DNA of 64,000 nt from positions 186,001 to 250,000 of the forward strand of contig DPVM01000010.1 in NCBI GenBank assembly GCA_003526845.1, given 5' to 3'. The notes under the pieces were generated by a model. The model saw only the letters and a program-made list of their open reading frames with translations, did not search any database and was not told where the DNA came from. Shown one piece after another: positions 17,662 through 26,207 of this stretch; position 1 is the stretch's first letter, and each line of letters opens with the position of its first letter. The translations under genes were made by a program, and so were the position numbers. Source of the stretch: Oscillospiraceae bacterium. Lineage in GTDB: Bacteria; Bacillota; Clostridia; Oscillospirales; Acutalibacteraceae.

Positions 17662-19044
17662 TTATATCGTTTCGTTTTGGTTGTTGTATTTGCCGCCGGT
17701 GAGGATTGTGTCAGCGGTGAATATCAACCTTTTCATATCCGTGTTTGATTTGAGCAGTTTTGACGGTATGGACACTATTGACATCACAAGGCGGTAATAT
17801 GCACTGTTTCTGTCATATTTTACAACCGAGCCGTCAATTGCTGAAAGCAAAAGCCGGTCGATAAAATCGGTGATTTTCGTGTTGTAAAACTCATGCACCG
17901 CCTCTTTGTCAATTCCTCTTGCCAAGCCGAGATGTTTTAGCTTTTTATACATTTCGCCGACTGTTGCGCCGTCAATAAATTTCAAAAGCGGCTTTATTGC
18001 GAAAAAGAATTTTGCAACAGTGCCGCCGTTTGCCTGCAACGCCGTTATCCTTGCGGCAAATTCCTCCTTGTCCCTGCACGAAAGTACATTGTGAACAAGG
18101 TCGGTGCAGTGCTTTGCAAGAAACGGCTGTGCATCGGTTTCTCTGCCGTTTAAGGTGAATTTTTCAAGATGCTCAACCGTGTACGAAAGCGTCATATCGT
18201 CATTCACCGTCACATTCACAATCGGAGCAGGGTAGCCGACGAGCGAGCCTATGTTGACTTCGGTCAGTTTGTTGCCCGACGGAGTTGTGTAATCGTCTGT
18301 ATGTTGAATATGGCTGTGACCGACAAACATATATTTCAAGCCGTTGTCGGCAAGGCGTGTGATAACCTCTTCTCTGTCGCCGACGCATGTTCCGCCGCCG
18401 GTGATAAGCGGATTGATGTGCGGAATAAGGAGGTGGTGCTCCATTCCTATCATCAGGCATCCGTCATCTTTTGCTTTTTTTAGCTGTTCGTCTATCCATT
18501 CAAAATGTTTGGGCTTAAATCCGGCTCTGCCTTTGCCGTTTTGGTCATCGTTCAGAGCGAGCAGACGCACCTTGTCGCTTAACTGCACAACATATGAATA
18601 TGTGCCGAGATGCGTTTCGTATTTTGCGATTGCATCCTTGATTGTGTATTCCTCATAAAACGGATAAAGTTTGAACGAGGGCATTGTTTCAACATCGTTG
18701 CTCACCGTGTCACCGTCAAATTTGCGTGGGTTTTCATCACAGCACCAATCGTGTGTAGCTGTTATGAGATATATCTTTTTCTTTTTTGCAAGTCTGTCGA
18801 GCTTTTTTTTAAATTCGATATGCGAAACAAGCTCGCCGTCATTCGACACATCGCCCGCGATTAAAACAAAATCGGTGTCGCTGTTTGCGATTTTTTCAAA
18901 AGCGGCGTCAATAATTTCGCCCGTTTCGGCAAGGCACTTTTGGTCCGAGCCGGAGCGGAGTTCATACTGCCGTCCGCTTGTGCCGAGCGTTTTTGAATAA
19001 TGGTGCGTGTCCGCAATAAAAGTGAGCTTAAGCGGCTTTTGCAT
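17662..19044 (-). CDS. calcineurin-like metallophosphoesterase
   Basis: 460 residues. Metal motifs: F-I-A-D-T-H (D-x-H) near residue 10, A-G-D-V-S-N-D-G-E near 62, a third motif reading T-A-T-H-D where the family has G-N-H-D, then M-E-H-H and G-H-S-H further on. The third motif therefore lacks the usual Asn metal ligand. The C-terminal ~170 residues are helical and unassigned. GGAGG lies 8 bases before the ATG at 19044, so I reject the GTG at 19065 that overlaps the upstream stop. It shares an operon with the HAD phosphatase. Substrate unknown. Confidence 0.86.
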   Translation of the reverse strand: MQKPLKLTFIADTHHYSKTLGTSGRQYELRSGSDQKCLAETGEIIDAAFEKIANSDTDFVLIAGDVSNDGELVSHIEFKKKLDRLAKKKKIYLITATHDWCCDENPRKFDGDTVSNDVETMPSFKLYPFYEEYTIKDAIAKYETHLGTYSYVVQLSDKVRLLALNDDQNGKGRAGFKPKHFEWIDEQLKKAKDDGCLMIGMEHHLLIPHINPLITGGGTCVGDREEVITRLADNGLKYMFVGHSHIQHTDDYTTPSGNKLTEVNIGSLVGYPAPIVNVTVNDDMTLSYTVEHLEKFTLNGRETDAQPFLAKHCTDLVHNVLSCRDKEEFAARITALQANGGTVAKFFFAIKPLLKFIDGATVGEMYKKLKHLGLARGIDKEAVHEFYNTKITDFIDRLLLSAIDGSVVKYDRNSAYYRLVMSIVSIPSKLLKSNTDMKRLIFTADTILTGGKYNNQNETI

Positions 19045-19061
19045 TTTCTGTTCCTCCGAAA

Positions 19062-19628
19062 TCACTTGATTTGCACTATTTTGTCGCCGGTGACAAAAAA
19101 CACTCTGTCCGCAATATCCATCATCGGCTTGTCATTCATCGAGTCGGTATAAAAATTGTCGATATGCGCGCCGGGGTAAAGCTCGTTAAAAATTTTCACC
19201 TTATTTTCAAGAAAGCAAAGGCGAATGAATTTTCCCGTATTTTTGTCAATCGACGAGCCGACATAGTTTTTAACTCCTATTCGTTTCATTATCTCGTCAA
19301 GCAAAAAATCGGTCGAGCCTGAAACGATAATATCGTCCTCACGCTGTACTTTTGCATACCACGGCTTGATTTTGTGCTCGTTTTCGTCCCAAAATTTTTT
19401 GACATCGTCATCAAGGTTGCCGAGTTTTGTGTAATATCCCTCCAAAAATCCTGCATATGCAGTTATCGCCTCCTCAACCGTGAAAAGGTGGAATTTGTCC
19501 TTAAACGCGATTACAAGGAGTTTCGGAATGTACTTCCAAATTCTCGGGTCGGTTTTAACATAGTAAAGTATAAAATCAACAAGCGTTTCGCCGTCGTATA
19601 TTGTGTTGTCAAAATCATAAACATTCAT
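19062..19628 (-). CDS. HAD-superfamily phosphatase
   Basis: 188 residues. HAD motif I is D-F-D-N-T-I-Y (residues 5-11, nucleophile D5 and acid D7), motif II is S-G-S near 103-105, a Lys (E-N-K-V-K) serves as motif III and D-S-M-N-D near 167-171 as motif IV. The helical cap between motifs I and II is of the SerB/PSP-like type. It would hydrolyse a small phosphomonoester in the cytoplasm. First gene of a two-gene operon with the metallophosphoesterase, preceded by its own promoter, divergent from nadB. Confidence 0.85.
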   Translation of the reverse strand: MNVYDFDNTIYDGETLVDFILYYVKTDPRIWKYIPKLLVIAFKDKFHLFTVEEAITAYAGFLEGYYTKLGNLDDDVKKFWDENEHKIKPWYAKVQREDDIIVSGSTDFLLDEIMKRIGVKNYVGSSIDKNTGKFIRLCFLENKVKIFNELYPGAHIDNFYTDSMNDKPMMDIADRVFFVTGDKIVQIK

Positions 19629-19668
19629 ATCGGTTTACCGTGCTTAAAACTTTCATTAAATTAACTAT

Positions 19669-19697
19669 ATGTTAGCATATAAATTATGTAACTTCAA
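19669..19697 (-). promoter_or_regulatory. promoter of the HAD phosphatase operon
   Basis: Minus strand: -35 TTGAAG (19692-19697), 17-base spacer, -10 TAACAT (19669-19674). Confidence 0.6.
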
Positions 19698-19736
19698 CAA
19701 ATTTGAGCAAAAAACCACGATTTAAAGGCAAAAATA

Positions 19737-19765
19737 TTGACTTTGTGATAAAAAAAATATATATT
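19737..19765 (+). promoter_or_regulatory. promoter of the nadBC operon
   Basis: -35 TTGACT (19737-19742), 17-base spacer, -10 TATATT (19760-19765); the expected start point is near 19772, inside the adjacent inverted repeat. Confidence 0.7.
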
Positions 19766-19772
19766 TAAATAA

Positions 19773-19788
19773 GTGTAACTTGTTACAC
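19773..19788. promoter_or_regulatory. candidate operator of the nadBC operon
   Basis: GTGTAACTTGTTACAC, a perfect 7-2-7 inverted repeat directly at the predicted transcription start. That position is typical of a repressor site. Firmicutes nad genes are often repressed by NiaR (YrxA) with nicotinic acid; whether this matches the NiaR motif cannot be decided by eye. Confidence 0.55.
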
Positions 19789-19831
19789 AATGATTTTTTA
19801 TATTATGATTTATAAAAATGGTAAAGTGATT

Positions 19832-21157
19832 ATGAAAAAAGAAAATTACATTAAAACAGACACAGTAATTGTAGGTTCTGGCGTTGCGGGATTGTTCGCC
19901 GCTCTCTGCCTCCCGAAGGACAGAGATGTGCTTATAATTACAAAAGAGGATTTAAAGGAGTGCGACTCGTATCTCGCACAGGGCGGCATTTGCGTTCTCA
20001 AGGACATTGCCGATTTCAAATGCTATTTTGAGGACACAATGAAAGCTGGTCATTATGAAAACAACCCCGAATCAGTAAAAATTATGATTGAGTCATCGCA
20101 CGATGTAATCGACACGCTCATTGACCTCGGCGTTGATTTCGATACCGGCTCGGACGGCAAATATGACTACACGCGCGAGGGTGCGCACAGAGAAAACCGT
20201 ATTCTCCACCACAAGGACGAAACCGGCAAGGAGATTACAATGACCCTTTTGCAAATCGCAAAGGAGCGACCGAATATTACTTTTGTCACCCAAACAACGA
20301 TGATTGATTTTATCGAAAGCGACAACACCTGCTACGGCATTGTCTGCGAGGATGAATTCGGCGAGAGGGGTGCAATCCTTGCTCACGATATTATTCTTGC
20401 AACCGGCGGCATCGGCGGATTGTTTACAAACTCGACAAATTATCCGCATATCACCGGCGACAGCTTTGCTCTCAGCCTTAAGCACGGCGTCGAACTTCAG
20501 AATATAAACTACATTCAAATTCATCCGACAACGCTTTACAGCAAGAAAAAGGGCAGAAGATTTCTTATCAGCGAAAGTGTTCGCGGCGAGGGCGCAATTC
20601 TTCTCAACGAAAACGGCGAGCGCTTCACGGACGAGCTTCAGCCGCGTGATGTTGTTACAAACGCAATTGTTGAGGAAATGAAAAAATTTGGCACAGACCA
20701 TGTTTATCTCACCCTCCCGACTATGACAAGCGAGGAGGCACACAAGCGCTTTCCGAATATTTTTGAGGCTTGTATGGACGAGGGCTACGATATGACAAAG
20801 GACAAGGTGCCCGTTGTTCCTGCTCAGCACTATATGATGGGCGGCGTTAAAACAAACACAAACGGCGAAACCTCGATGAAATATCTTTACGCCGCAGGTG
20901 AAACCGCCTGCAACGGCGTTCACGGCAAAAACAGGCTTGCGTCAAACTCGCTTCTCGAAAGCCTTGTGTTTGCAAAGCGTGCGGCAGATGTCATCGCAAA
21001 TGACAAATCGCAAAAGGGCGATAATTTCCCCGATGTCGATTTGGCGTCATACCCGAATAAGGACGAGCGTGCAAAAGAGTTTAAATCACTTATTATGAAT
21101 GAAATTAAGCGAAAGGATAACGATTTCTATGCTAAATGGTGTGACAATGAAGATTAA
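19832..21157 (+). CDS. nadB: L-aspartate oxidase
   Basis: 441 residues. Oxidises L-aspartate to iminoaspartate, first step of NAD synthesis, with FAD. The N-terminal FAD-binding motif is V-G-S-G-V-A-G-L-F-A (residues ~11-20); S-Y-L-A-Q-G-G, H-P-T, E-S-V-R-G-E-G, H-Y-M-M-G-G and the N-R-L-A-S-N-S-L-L-E signature of the NadB/SdhA family follow. It is ~100 residues shorter than E. coli NadB and seems to lack most of the C-terminal helical domain. Start at 19832 is chosen for the match MKKENYIKTD before the FAD strand; upstream Mets would lie in the leader. nadC overlaps its end by 11 bases. nadA is not in the window. Confidence 0.93.
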   Translation: MKKENYIKTDTVIVGSGVAGLFAALCLPKDRDVLIITKEDLKECDSYLAQGGICVLKDIADFKCYFEDTMKAGHYENNPESVKIMIESSHDVIDTLIDLGVDFDTGSDGKYDYTREGAHRENRILHHKDETGKEITMTLLQIAKERPNITFVTQTTMIDFIESDNTCYGIVCEDEFGERGAILAHDIILATGGIGGLFTNSTNYPHITGDSFALSLKHGVELQNINYIQIHPTTLYSKKKGRRFLISESVRGEGAILLNENGERFTDELQPRDVVTNAIVEEMKKFGTDHVYLTLPTMTSEEAHKRFPNIFEACMDEGYDMTKDKVPVVPAQHYMMGGVKTNTNGETSMKYLYAAGETACNGVHGKNRLASNSLLESLVFAKRAADVIANDKSQKGDNFPDVDLASYPNKDERAKEFKSLIMNEIKRKDNDFYAKWCDNED

Positions 21158-21986
21158 CATTGACGAATACCTCCTCAATACTCTTAAAGAGGATATTACC
21201 TCCGAGGATGTTTCGACAAATGCGGTTATGCCCGAGGACAAGCAGGGAAAAGCCGATTTGATTTGTAAGCAGAACGGCGTTATCTGCGGACTTGATGTTT
21301 TTGAAAGAACATTCAAACTCCTTGATGAAACAAGCCATTTTGAGGCAAATTTCAAGGACGGCGATTTCGTTAAAAAGGGCGACCTTTTGGGCGTTATTTA
21401 CGGCGATGTAAAAGCTATTCTTTCAGGCGAAAGAACAGGACTTAACTATCTTCAGCGCATGAGCGGCATTGCCACAATCACAAGAGAATACATGGACGAG
21501 TTAAACGGCTACAAAACAGTTCTTCTCGACACGAGAAAAACAACTCCCAATATGCGCCCGTTTGAAAAGCACGCCGTAAAAGTAGGCGGTGCAACAAACC
21601 ACAGATACAACCTTTCAGACGGTGTACTTCTCAAGGATAATCACATCGGTGCTGCCGGTTCTGTTACAAAAGCGATTGAAATGGCAAGGGCATATGCTCC
21701 GTTTGTCAGAAAAATAGAGATTGAAACCGAAACCCTCGACCAGGTACAGGAGGCAATCGACGCAGGCGCCGATATTATTATGCTTGATAATATGGACAAC
21801 GAAACAATGCGCAAGGCTGTTGCTTTAATAGACGGCAGAGCGCAAACGGAGTGCAGCGGCAATGTCACAAAATCAAGGCTTAAAGAGATTGCCGAAATCG
21901 GCGTTGATTTTGTATCGTGCGGAGCGCTCACACACAGTGCACCTATTATGGACATAAGCCTCAAAAATCTCACACCGATTGAATAA
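21147..21986 (+). CDS. nadC: nicotinate-nucleotide diphosphorylase (quinolinate phosphoribosyltransferase)
   Basis: 279 residues, normal for NadC. Converts quinolinate and PRPP to nicotinate mononucleotide. Conserved stretches: E-D-I-T-S-E-D, G-E-R-T-G-L-N-Y-L-Q-R-M-S-G-I-A-T, D-T-R-K-T-T-P, G-G-A-T-N-H-R-Y-N-L-S-D, K-D-N-H, and the E-x-E / D-N-M late strands. The ATG at 21147 is inside the 3' end of nadB; another ATG at 21129 is possible. It directly precedes iolB with a 45-base gap and no terminator. Confidence 0.95.
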   Translation: MKINIDEYLLNTLKEDITSEDVSTNAVMPEDKQGKADLICKQNGVICGLDVFERTFKLLDETSHFEANFKDGDFVKKGDLLGVIYGDVKAILSGERTGLNYLQRMSGIATITREYMDELNGYKTVLLDTRKTTPNMRPFEKHAVKVGGATNHRYNLSDGVLLKDNHIGAAGSVTKAIEMARAYAPFVRKIEIETETLDQVQEAIDAGADIIMLDNMDNETMRKAVALIDGRAQTECSGNVTKSRLKEIAEIGVDFVSCGALTHSAPIMDISLKNLTPIE

Positions 21987-22031
21987 AAATATAATTGTTT
22001 GAATAATATTTGATTTTAAGGAGACGATTTT

Positions 22032-22805
22032 TTGTTATTTAAACCCGAATATGACGAAAACGGCAAAAAAATTCTTTGTGAAATGAACGGCATAAATTCC
22101 GAAATGCTTATGGATATTTATGTTAAAAAACTCGCAAAGGGCGAAAAACTTGTGATTGAGGAGAAAAACAACGAGTGTGCTGTTCTTCTTCTCGGCGGCA
22201 ATGTTAATTTCACTGTCGGCGACAGCATTAACGAGGATTGCAAGAGAGCAAATCCGTTTGAAAAAACACCGTATGCAGTGCATTTTTCAAGGGGTACAAA
22301 ATGCGTTGTGACTGCACTTGAAGACAGCGAGGTGCTTGTTCAGCAGACAGATAACGAAAGAACATGGCAACCGGTATTCTATAATCCCGACAATTGTCTT
22401 TATCAGGAATTCGGAAAGGGTCAGTGGAACGGAACGGGTCACAGAATCGTTTCGACAATGTTCGACCTTGACAATGCGCCTTATTCAAATATGGTTATGG
22501 GTGAAGTATTCAATCAACCCGGCAGATGGTCATCATATCCGCCTCACTATCACCCACAGCCTGAGCTTTATTATTATCAGTTCGACCATCCGGAGGGCTT
22601 CGGCGCAGGATTTGAGGGCGATCAACCATATAAAACAGAAAACGGCTCCTGCCTTTGCATTCGCGGTGGCAACGCTCACCAGCAGGTAACCGCACCGGGA
22701 TACGAAATGTATTATGTATGGCTCATCCGTCACCTCGACGGCGACCCATGGGATAAAACAAGAATTTGTGTTCCCGAATATGAGTGGCTTGCAAATGCAG
22801 ACTAA
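22032..22805 (+). CDS. iolB: 5-deoxy-glucuronate isomerase, TTG start
   Basis: 257 residues, IolB/KduI family. Converts 5-deoxy-glucuronate to 2-deoxy-5-keto-gluconate in myo-inositol breakdown. The double-cupin fold shows metal ligands in H-Y-H-P-Q-P-E-L-Y-Y-Y (two His and a Glu) and the later N-A-H-Q-Q. The start is a TTG 8 bases after AAGGAG; no ATG is suitably placed. It sits behind nadBC and overlaps the next dehydrogenase gene by 11 bases, 32 kb away from iolGDE, so the pathway is split. Confidence 0.9.
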   Translation: MLFKPEYDENGKKILCEMNGINSEMLMDIYVKKLAKGEKLVIEEKNNECAVLLLGGNVNFTVGDSINEDCKRANPFEKTPYAVHFSRGTKCVVTALEDSEVLVQQTDNERTWQPVFYNPDNCLYQEFGKGQWNGTGHRIVSTMFDLDNAPYSNMVMGEVFNQPGRWSSYPPHYHPQPELYYYQFDHPEGFGAGFEGDQPYKTENGSCLCIRGGNAHQQVTAPGYEMYYVWLIRHLDGDPWDKTRICVPEYEWLANAD

Positions 22806-23886
22806 GGGTGTAATTTTAAAGAATTTTACCGAAATTGAAAAGGTTTTTGAGCAAAACAATGTTCAAAGACCTTTTGTCTGTTGCGGTAAAAGTTTTGAGA
22901 AAACCGATATTTTTGAATATCTCAAAAAATTTAATATCACTGTTTTTGACAATATCCGACCAAATCCGCGCTTTGAGGATATGGTTACTGCGGCAGAGCT
23001 TTTCAAAAAGAACAATTGCGATTTTATGATTGGCGCAGGCGGCGGCTCACCAATGGACAGCGCAAAAATGATTCGTCTTATGGCTACAAACGATATTTCA
23101 AAATGTTTAAGTGAGCCTATGCAAAATAACGGCATTAAGGCACTTTTCATCCCTACCACTTCGGGCACGGGCAGCGAGGCGACAAAGTCCTCCGTCTTTT
23201 ATGTTAACGAGGTTGACAAAATCAGCGTTGCAAATTATGATTTCATACCCGACTACATAATTTTTGACGAGAGGCTTTTGCAAACCGTGCCGCTCTATCA
23301 GCGCAAATGCACCTGCCTCGATGCGCTTTGCCATTCGATAGAGAGCTATTGGAATGTCAAGGCGAATGACGAGAGCAAGGCTTATGCCGCAAAGTCAATT
23401 AAACTTTTTATGCAGTATAAAGACAGCTATATGAAAAACGAGCCGAGCGGCAACAAAGGTATGCTTGAGGCATCATATTACGGCGGCAAGGCTATCAATA
23501 TCACCGGCACAACGGCAGGGCACGCAATGTGCTATAACATAACGATGAACTGCCACACTGCGCACGGACATTCTGTCGCAAGCGGACTTGTCGAGATTTG
23601 GAAATATATGCTCTCTCACAACGAAAATGTCAATGACAGCCGCGGCAGAAAATATGTTTTGAATGTGTTTGACGAAATCGGCGTTATGCTCGGCGGCAAA
23701 AATGCGGCGGACGGTCAGCGTATTTTTGCAAGCCTTGTCGATGAATTTAAACTTGAAAAACCGACTGCTTCGGCAGATAAAATAGACGAATTTGTTTCAA
23801 AGGTTAATGTTGCCAGACTCGGCAACAATCCGACAACACTCACCTCAAACGATGTTGCCGAGATTTATAAAGGGATACTTCTTTGA
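22795..23886 (+). CDS. iron-containing alcohol dehydrogenase
   Basis: 363 residues. Type III (Fe-dependent) alcohol dehydrogenase: NAD-binding G-A-G-G-G-S-P-M-D near residues 80-88, T-T-S-G-T-G-S-E near 120-127, and metal ligands expected in D-A-L-C-H-S-I-E-S and in the two His of G-H-A-M...H-G-H. The A-I-N-I-T-x-T-T-A-x-H-A-M region recalls phosphonoacetaldehyde reductases, but substrate cannot be set. Start ATG at 22795 lies inside the iolB 3' end (coupled translation), and its TGA overlaps the next ATG. It may act on an inositol-derived or phosphonate aldehyde, or be unrelated. Confidence 0.85.
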   Translation: MQTKGVILKNFTEIEKVFEQNNVQRPFVCCGKSFEKTDIFEYLKKFNITVFDNIRPNPRFEDMVTAAELFKKNNCDFMIGAGGGSPMDSAKMIRLMATNDISKCLSEPMQNNGIKALFIPTTSGTGSEATKSSVFYVNEVDKISVANYDFIPDYIIFDERLLQTVPLYQRKCTCLDALCHSIESYWNVKANDESKAYAAKSIKLFMQYKDSYMKNEPSGNKGMLEASYYGGKAINITGTTAGHAMCYNITMNCHTAHGHSVASGLVEIWKYMLSHNENVNDSRGRKYVLNVFDEIGVMLGGKNAADGQRIFASLVDEFKLEKPTASADKIDEFVSKVNVARLGNNPTTLTSNDVAEIYKGILL

Positions 23887-24551
23887 TGGAATATAAGTAT
23901 GAAATGCACTGCCACACCAAAACGGTCAGCCGTTGCGGCAGGGTAGAGCCAAAGGAAATTGTAAGGCTTTATAAGGAACAGGGCTATTCGGGCATTGTTT
24001 TGACTGACCATTACAGCCCGATGACCTTTGACGCCGTGGGCTATTTGTTTCCGCAAAAGCGCATTGATTTTTATCTCGGCGCTTATCACGAAATGCAAAA
24101 ATATGCCGACGACGATTTTTCCGTTATGCTCGGAATGGAGCTTCGCCACTATGCCACCGCAAATGATTATTTGATTTACGGCGTGGAGGAGGATTGGTTG
24201 CGAAAACAGCACAATCTCCTTGCCGTTTGGGAAAAGCAAATGTATCAAATGATGCATGCGCAAGGCTATCTTGTTTATCAGGCGCATCCGTTCAGACCGG
24301 GTATTCGCCGCTGTAATCCCGATTATATCGACGGTATTGAGATTTATAACGGCAAAACCGATAAAGCTCTTAACGAAAAAGCGTTTGAATGGGCAAAGCA
24401 AACAGACAAACTGATGGTTTCCGGCTCGGATTTTCATGTTTTTAAAAATCTCGCTCGCGGCGGAATTATCACAAACCACAAAATCAAAAACAATTCCGAC
24501 CTTCTCCAAACCCTGAAATCACAGGATTTCAAAATGATTCAAAATTATTAA
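23886..24551 (+). CDS. PHP-domain phosphoesterase
   Basis: 221 residues. PHP metal motifs: M-H-C-H-T near the start, L-T-D-H-Y near residue 40, G-M-E near 80, Q-A-H-P near 140 and S-D-F-H near 192, as in histidinol phosphatase and related PHP hydrolases. It does not begin with the H-S-H...D-D-G-P pattern of CpsB capsule phosphatases, so I do not link it to the capsule operon. The ATG overlaps the preceding TGA (TGATG). Last gene of the nadB-nadC-iolB-adh string. Substrate unknown. Confidence 0.82.
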   Translation: MEYKYEMHCHTKTVSRCGRVEPKEIVRLYKEQGYSGIVLTDHYSPMTFDAVGYLFPQKRIDFYLGAYHEMQKYADDDFSVMLGMELRHYATANDYLIYGVEEDWLRKQHNLLAVWEKQMYQMMHAQGYLVYQAHPFRPGIRRCNPDYIDGIEIYNGKTDKALNEKAFEWAKQTDKLMVSGSDFHVFKNLARGGIITNHKIKNNSDLLQTLKSQDFKMIQNY

Positions 24552-24564
24552 TCACAGGATATAG

Positions 24565-24600
24565 AAAACGCAGTTCAATTTTTATTTTGAACTGCGTTTC
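24565..24600. terminator. bidirectional terminator between the PHP and VanZ genes
   Basis: Stem of 13 bases (24566-24578 with 24587-24599), 8-base loop, A- and T-tracts on the two sides. On the minus strand one arm covers the last codons of the VanZ gene. Confidence 0.82.
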
Positions 24601-25124
24601 TTTGTTATTATGCGTTTTATTATGATATATATTATTGCGCCGATTGTGCCGCCTGCAGTGTTGAAAACCAAATCCGATATTTGAAAAGTGCCTCGTTTTG
24701 TGACTAATTGCAGAGTTTCTATAAAAAGCGAATACCCAAACGATACTGCCGCCGCGCAAACAATTGCCTTTTTCGTTGAGGTTGACAGCTTTTCAAATCC
24801 GAGCAAAAGCAATGCTCCGAACGGTATAAACATCAAAATGTTGCCGATAACCTGATAGTCAAGCCCCGTCCATCGCCGACGGAATATTGTCCACCCTTGC
24901 CAAACCTCGCTGAGCGGGTCGTATATAGGCTCTCTGCCGATTACGGTGCGATAAAGCAGTATATATACATATGCCAAAAAGGCGATTTCGCACAAGGCAT
25001 ACAATTTCGGCTTGTCGATTTTAAAGACATATCGCTTCAACAGAAAAATCAGCGCGCCTGCAAGCAAACCGAGCGGCAACGCGGCTTCAAGCGTTTCAAC
25101 TATGTCTTTAAGCATATAGTACAT
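24582..25124 (-). CDS. VanZ-family membrane protein
   Basis: 180 residues with five hydrophobic helices. VanZ-family marks are N-I-L-M-F-I-P-F-G near residue 95, S-L-F-I-E-T-L-Q near 131 and the loop F-Q-I-S-D-L-V-F-N-T-A-G-G near 148-160. The biochemical role of VanZ proteins is unknown; they are tied to glycopeptide tolerance and often to envelope gene clusters. Last gene of the capsule operon, 30 bases after the GT2 gene, with GAGGA 10 bases before the ATG. Confidence 0.88.
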   Translation of the reverse strand: MYYMLKDIVETLEAALPLGLLAGALIFLLKRYVFKIDKPKLYALCEIAFLAYVYILLYRTVIGREPIYDPLSEVWQGWTIFRRRWTGLDYQVIGNILMFIPFGALLLLGFEKLSTSTKKAIVCAAAVSFGYSLFIETLQLVTKRGTFQISDLVFNTAGGTIGAIIYIIIKRIITKKRSSK

Positions 25125-25154
25125 TGCTGTTGTCCTCGATGATTATTTGCAAAA

Positions 25155-26186
25155 TTATTTTATAAATACCTTTTGGAGTCCCTCAAGCGCTTTGCGCACA
25201 ATTCTGCGCATTTTGCGATAGACAGTTGCTTTGGGGTTATGCTTTGTATAGTCCTTTACAAATTCGGTATATTGACGGCTTTTGATACAATCAAATTGGA
25301 GCGGGGTGAGATATTCAGCTAAAATATCATCCGTCAAAATATCGGCAAAAGTGTTTTCTGTTGTGTTTTGAATTTGCTTTGCTGCCTTTTCGCGCGAAAG
25401 CCATGCGATATAATATTCAACAAGTCCCCTGTAATAGCTTCCAATATACAAATGTTCGTATTTTTTCGGTATTTTATCAGTGCCGCCGAAATAGTCTGCA
25501 ATTTTTATGTAAACATATTTTTGCATTTCGTCCATATCGGGATAAAACTTCGCCGTCAAGCCGCCGCGGATATGATGATAATTATATGTCATTTTTTCGG
25601 AGACAACAACCTTACCGGTTATATATTTTGAATACAAAAGGTTAAAAATATGGTCTTCGCCGAAAGTAATCGAGGTGTCATATGTAAGGTGATTTTCGTT
25701 GATTATGCTTGTTTTATAAAGCTTTGCGCAAGGCCACCATATTGTCCTGTCAAAATCACGAAAACGGTTGTATATATCCTGAGGACCGTCAAAAACATTG
25801 TTTTGAAAAGGATTTGGTCTTGATTTGACAGTGATTTCATTATAAGAGCATATAACAAAATCAACATCATCGGCAGCAAGTTCAAGCATATCCGAAAATG
25901 CTGTTTTCGGAAGTGAGTCATCGGCGTCAACATATGTGATAAACTCGCCCTTTGCGTATTTGAGCGCAGTGTTTCTTGCAGCCGAAACACCTCCGTTTTT
26001 CTGCGATATAACTTTCAGTCTTGCATCTTTTTTTGCAAGCGAGTTTAAAATATCAAGCGTGTTGTCGCTTGATCCGTCGTTTACAACGATGATTTCAAAG
26101 TCCCTATATGTTTGATTAAAAATCGTATTTATGCAGCCTTCAATAAATCTTCCGGCATTATATGCAGGTATAATTACACTTATCAT
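25155..26186 (-). CDS. family 2 glycosyltransferase
   Basis: 343 residues. GT-A fold in the first ~220 residues: S-V-I-I-P-A-Y-N-A-G, V-V-N-D-G-S-S-D-N-T, A-A-R-N and D-A-D-D (the DXD metal site), then G-E-D-H-I-F, the usual GT2 acceptor motif. No membrane helix is visible, so it would act on the inner face of the membrane. Capsule operon, between the polymerase and VanZ. Sugar unknown. Confidence 0.92.
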   Translation of the reverse strand: MISVIIPAYNAGRFIEGCINTIFNQTYRDFEIIVVNDGSSDNTLDILNSLAKKDARLKVISQKNGGVSAARNTALKYAKGEFITYVDADDSLPKTAFSDMLELAADDVDFVICSYNEITVKSRPNPFQNNVFDGPQDIYNRFRDFDRTIWWPCAKLYKTSIINENHLTYDTSITFGEDHIFNLLYSKYITGKVVVSEKMTYNYHHIRGGLTAKFYPDMDEMQKYVYIKIADYFGGTDKIPKKYEHLYIGSYYRGLVEYYIAWLSREKAAKQIQNTTENTFADILTDDILAEYLTPLQFDCIKSRQYTEFVKDYTKHNPKATVYRKMRRIVRKALEGLQKVFIK

Positions 26187-26207
26187 AGTTTTCTCCTATT
26201 TGTATTA

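Noticed and set aside
20093..20923. Open frame of 276 codons on the minus strand
   Set aside because: Antisense to nadB, which has clear family motifs; no promoter or ribosome-binding site.
23865..24509. Open frame of 214 codons on the minus strand
   Set aside because: Antisense to the PHP gene with intact metal motifs.
23886..24551. CpsB-type capsule phosphatase
   Set aside because: PHP domain is present, but the N-terminal motif differs from CpsB and the gene belongs to the opposite-strand iolB string.
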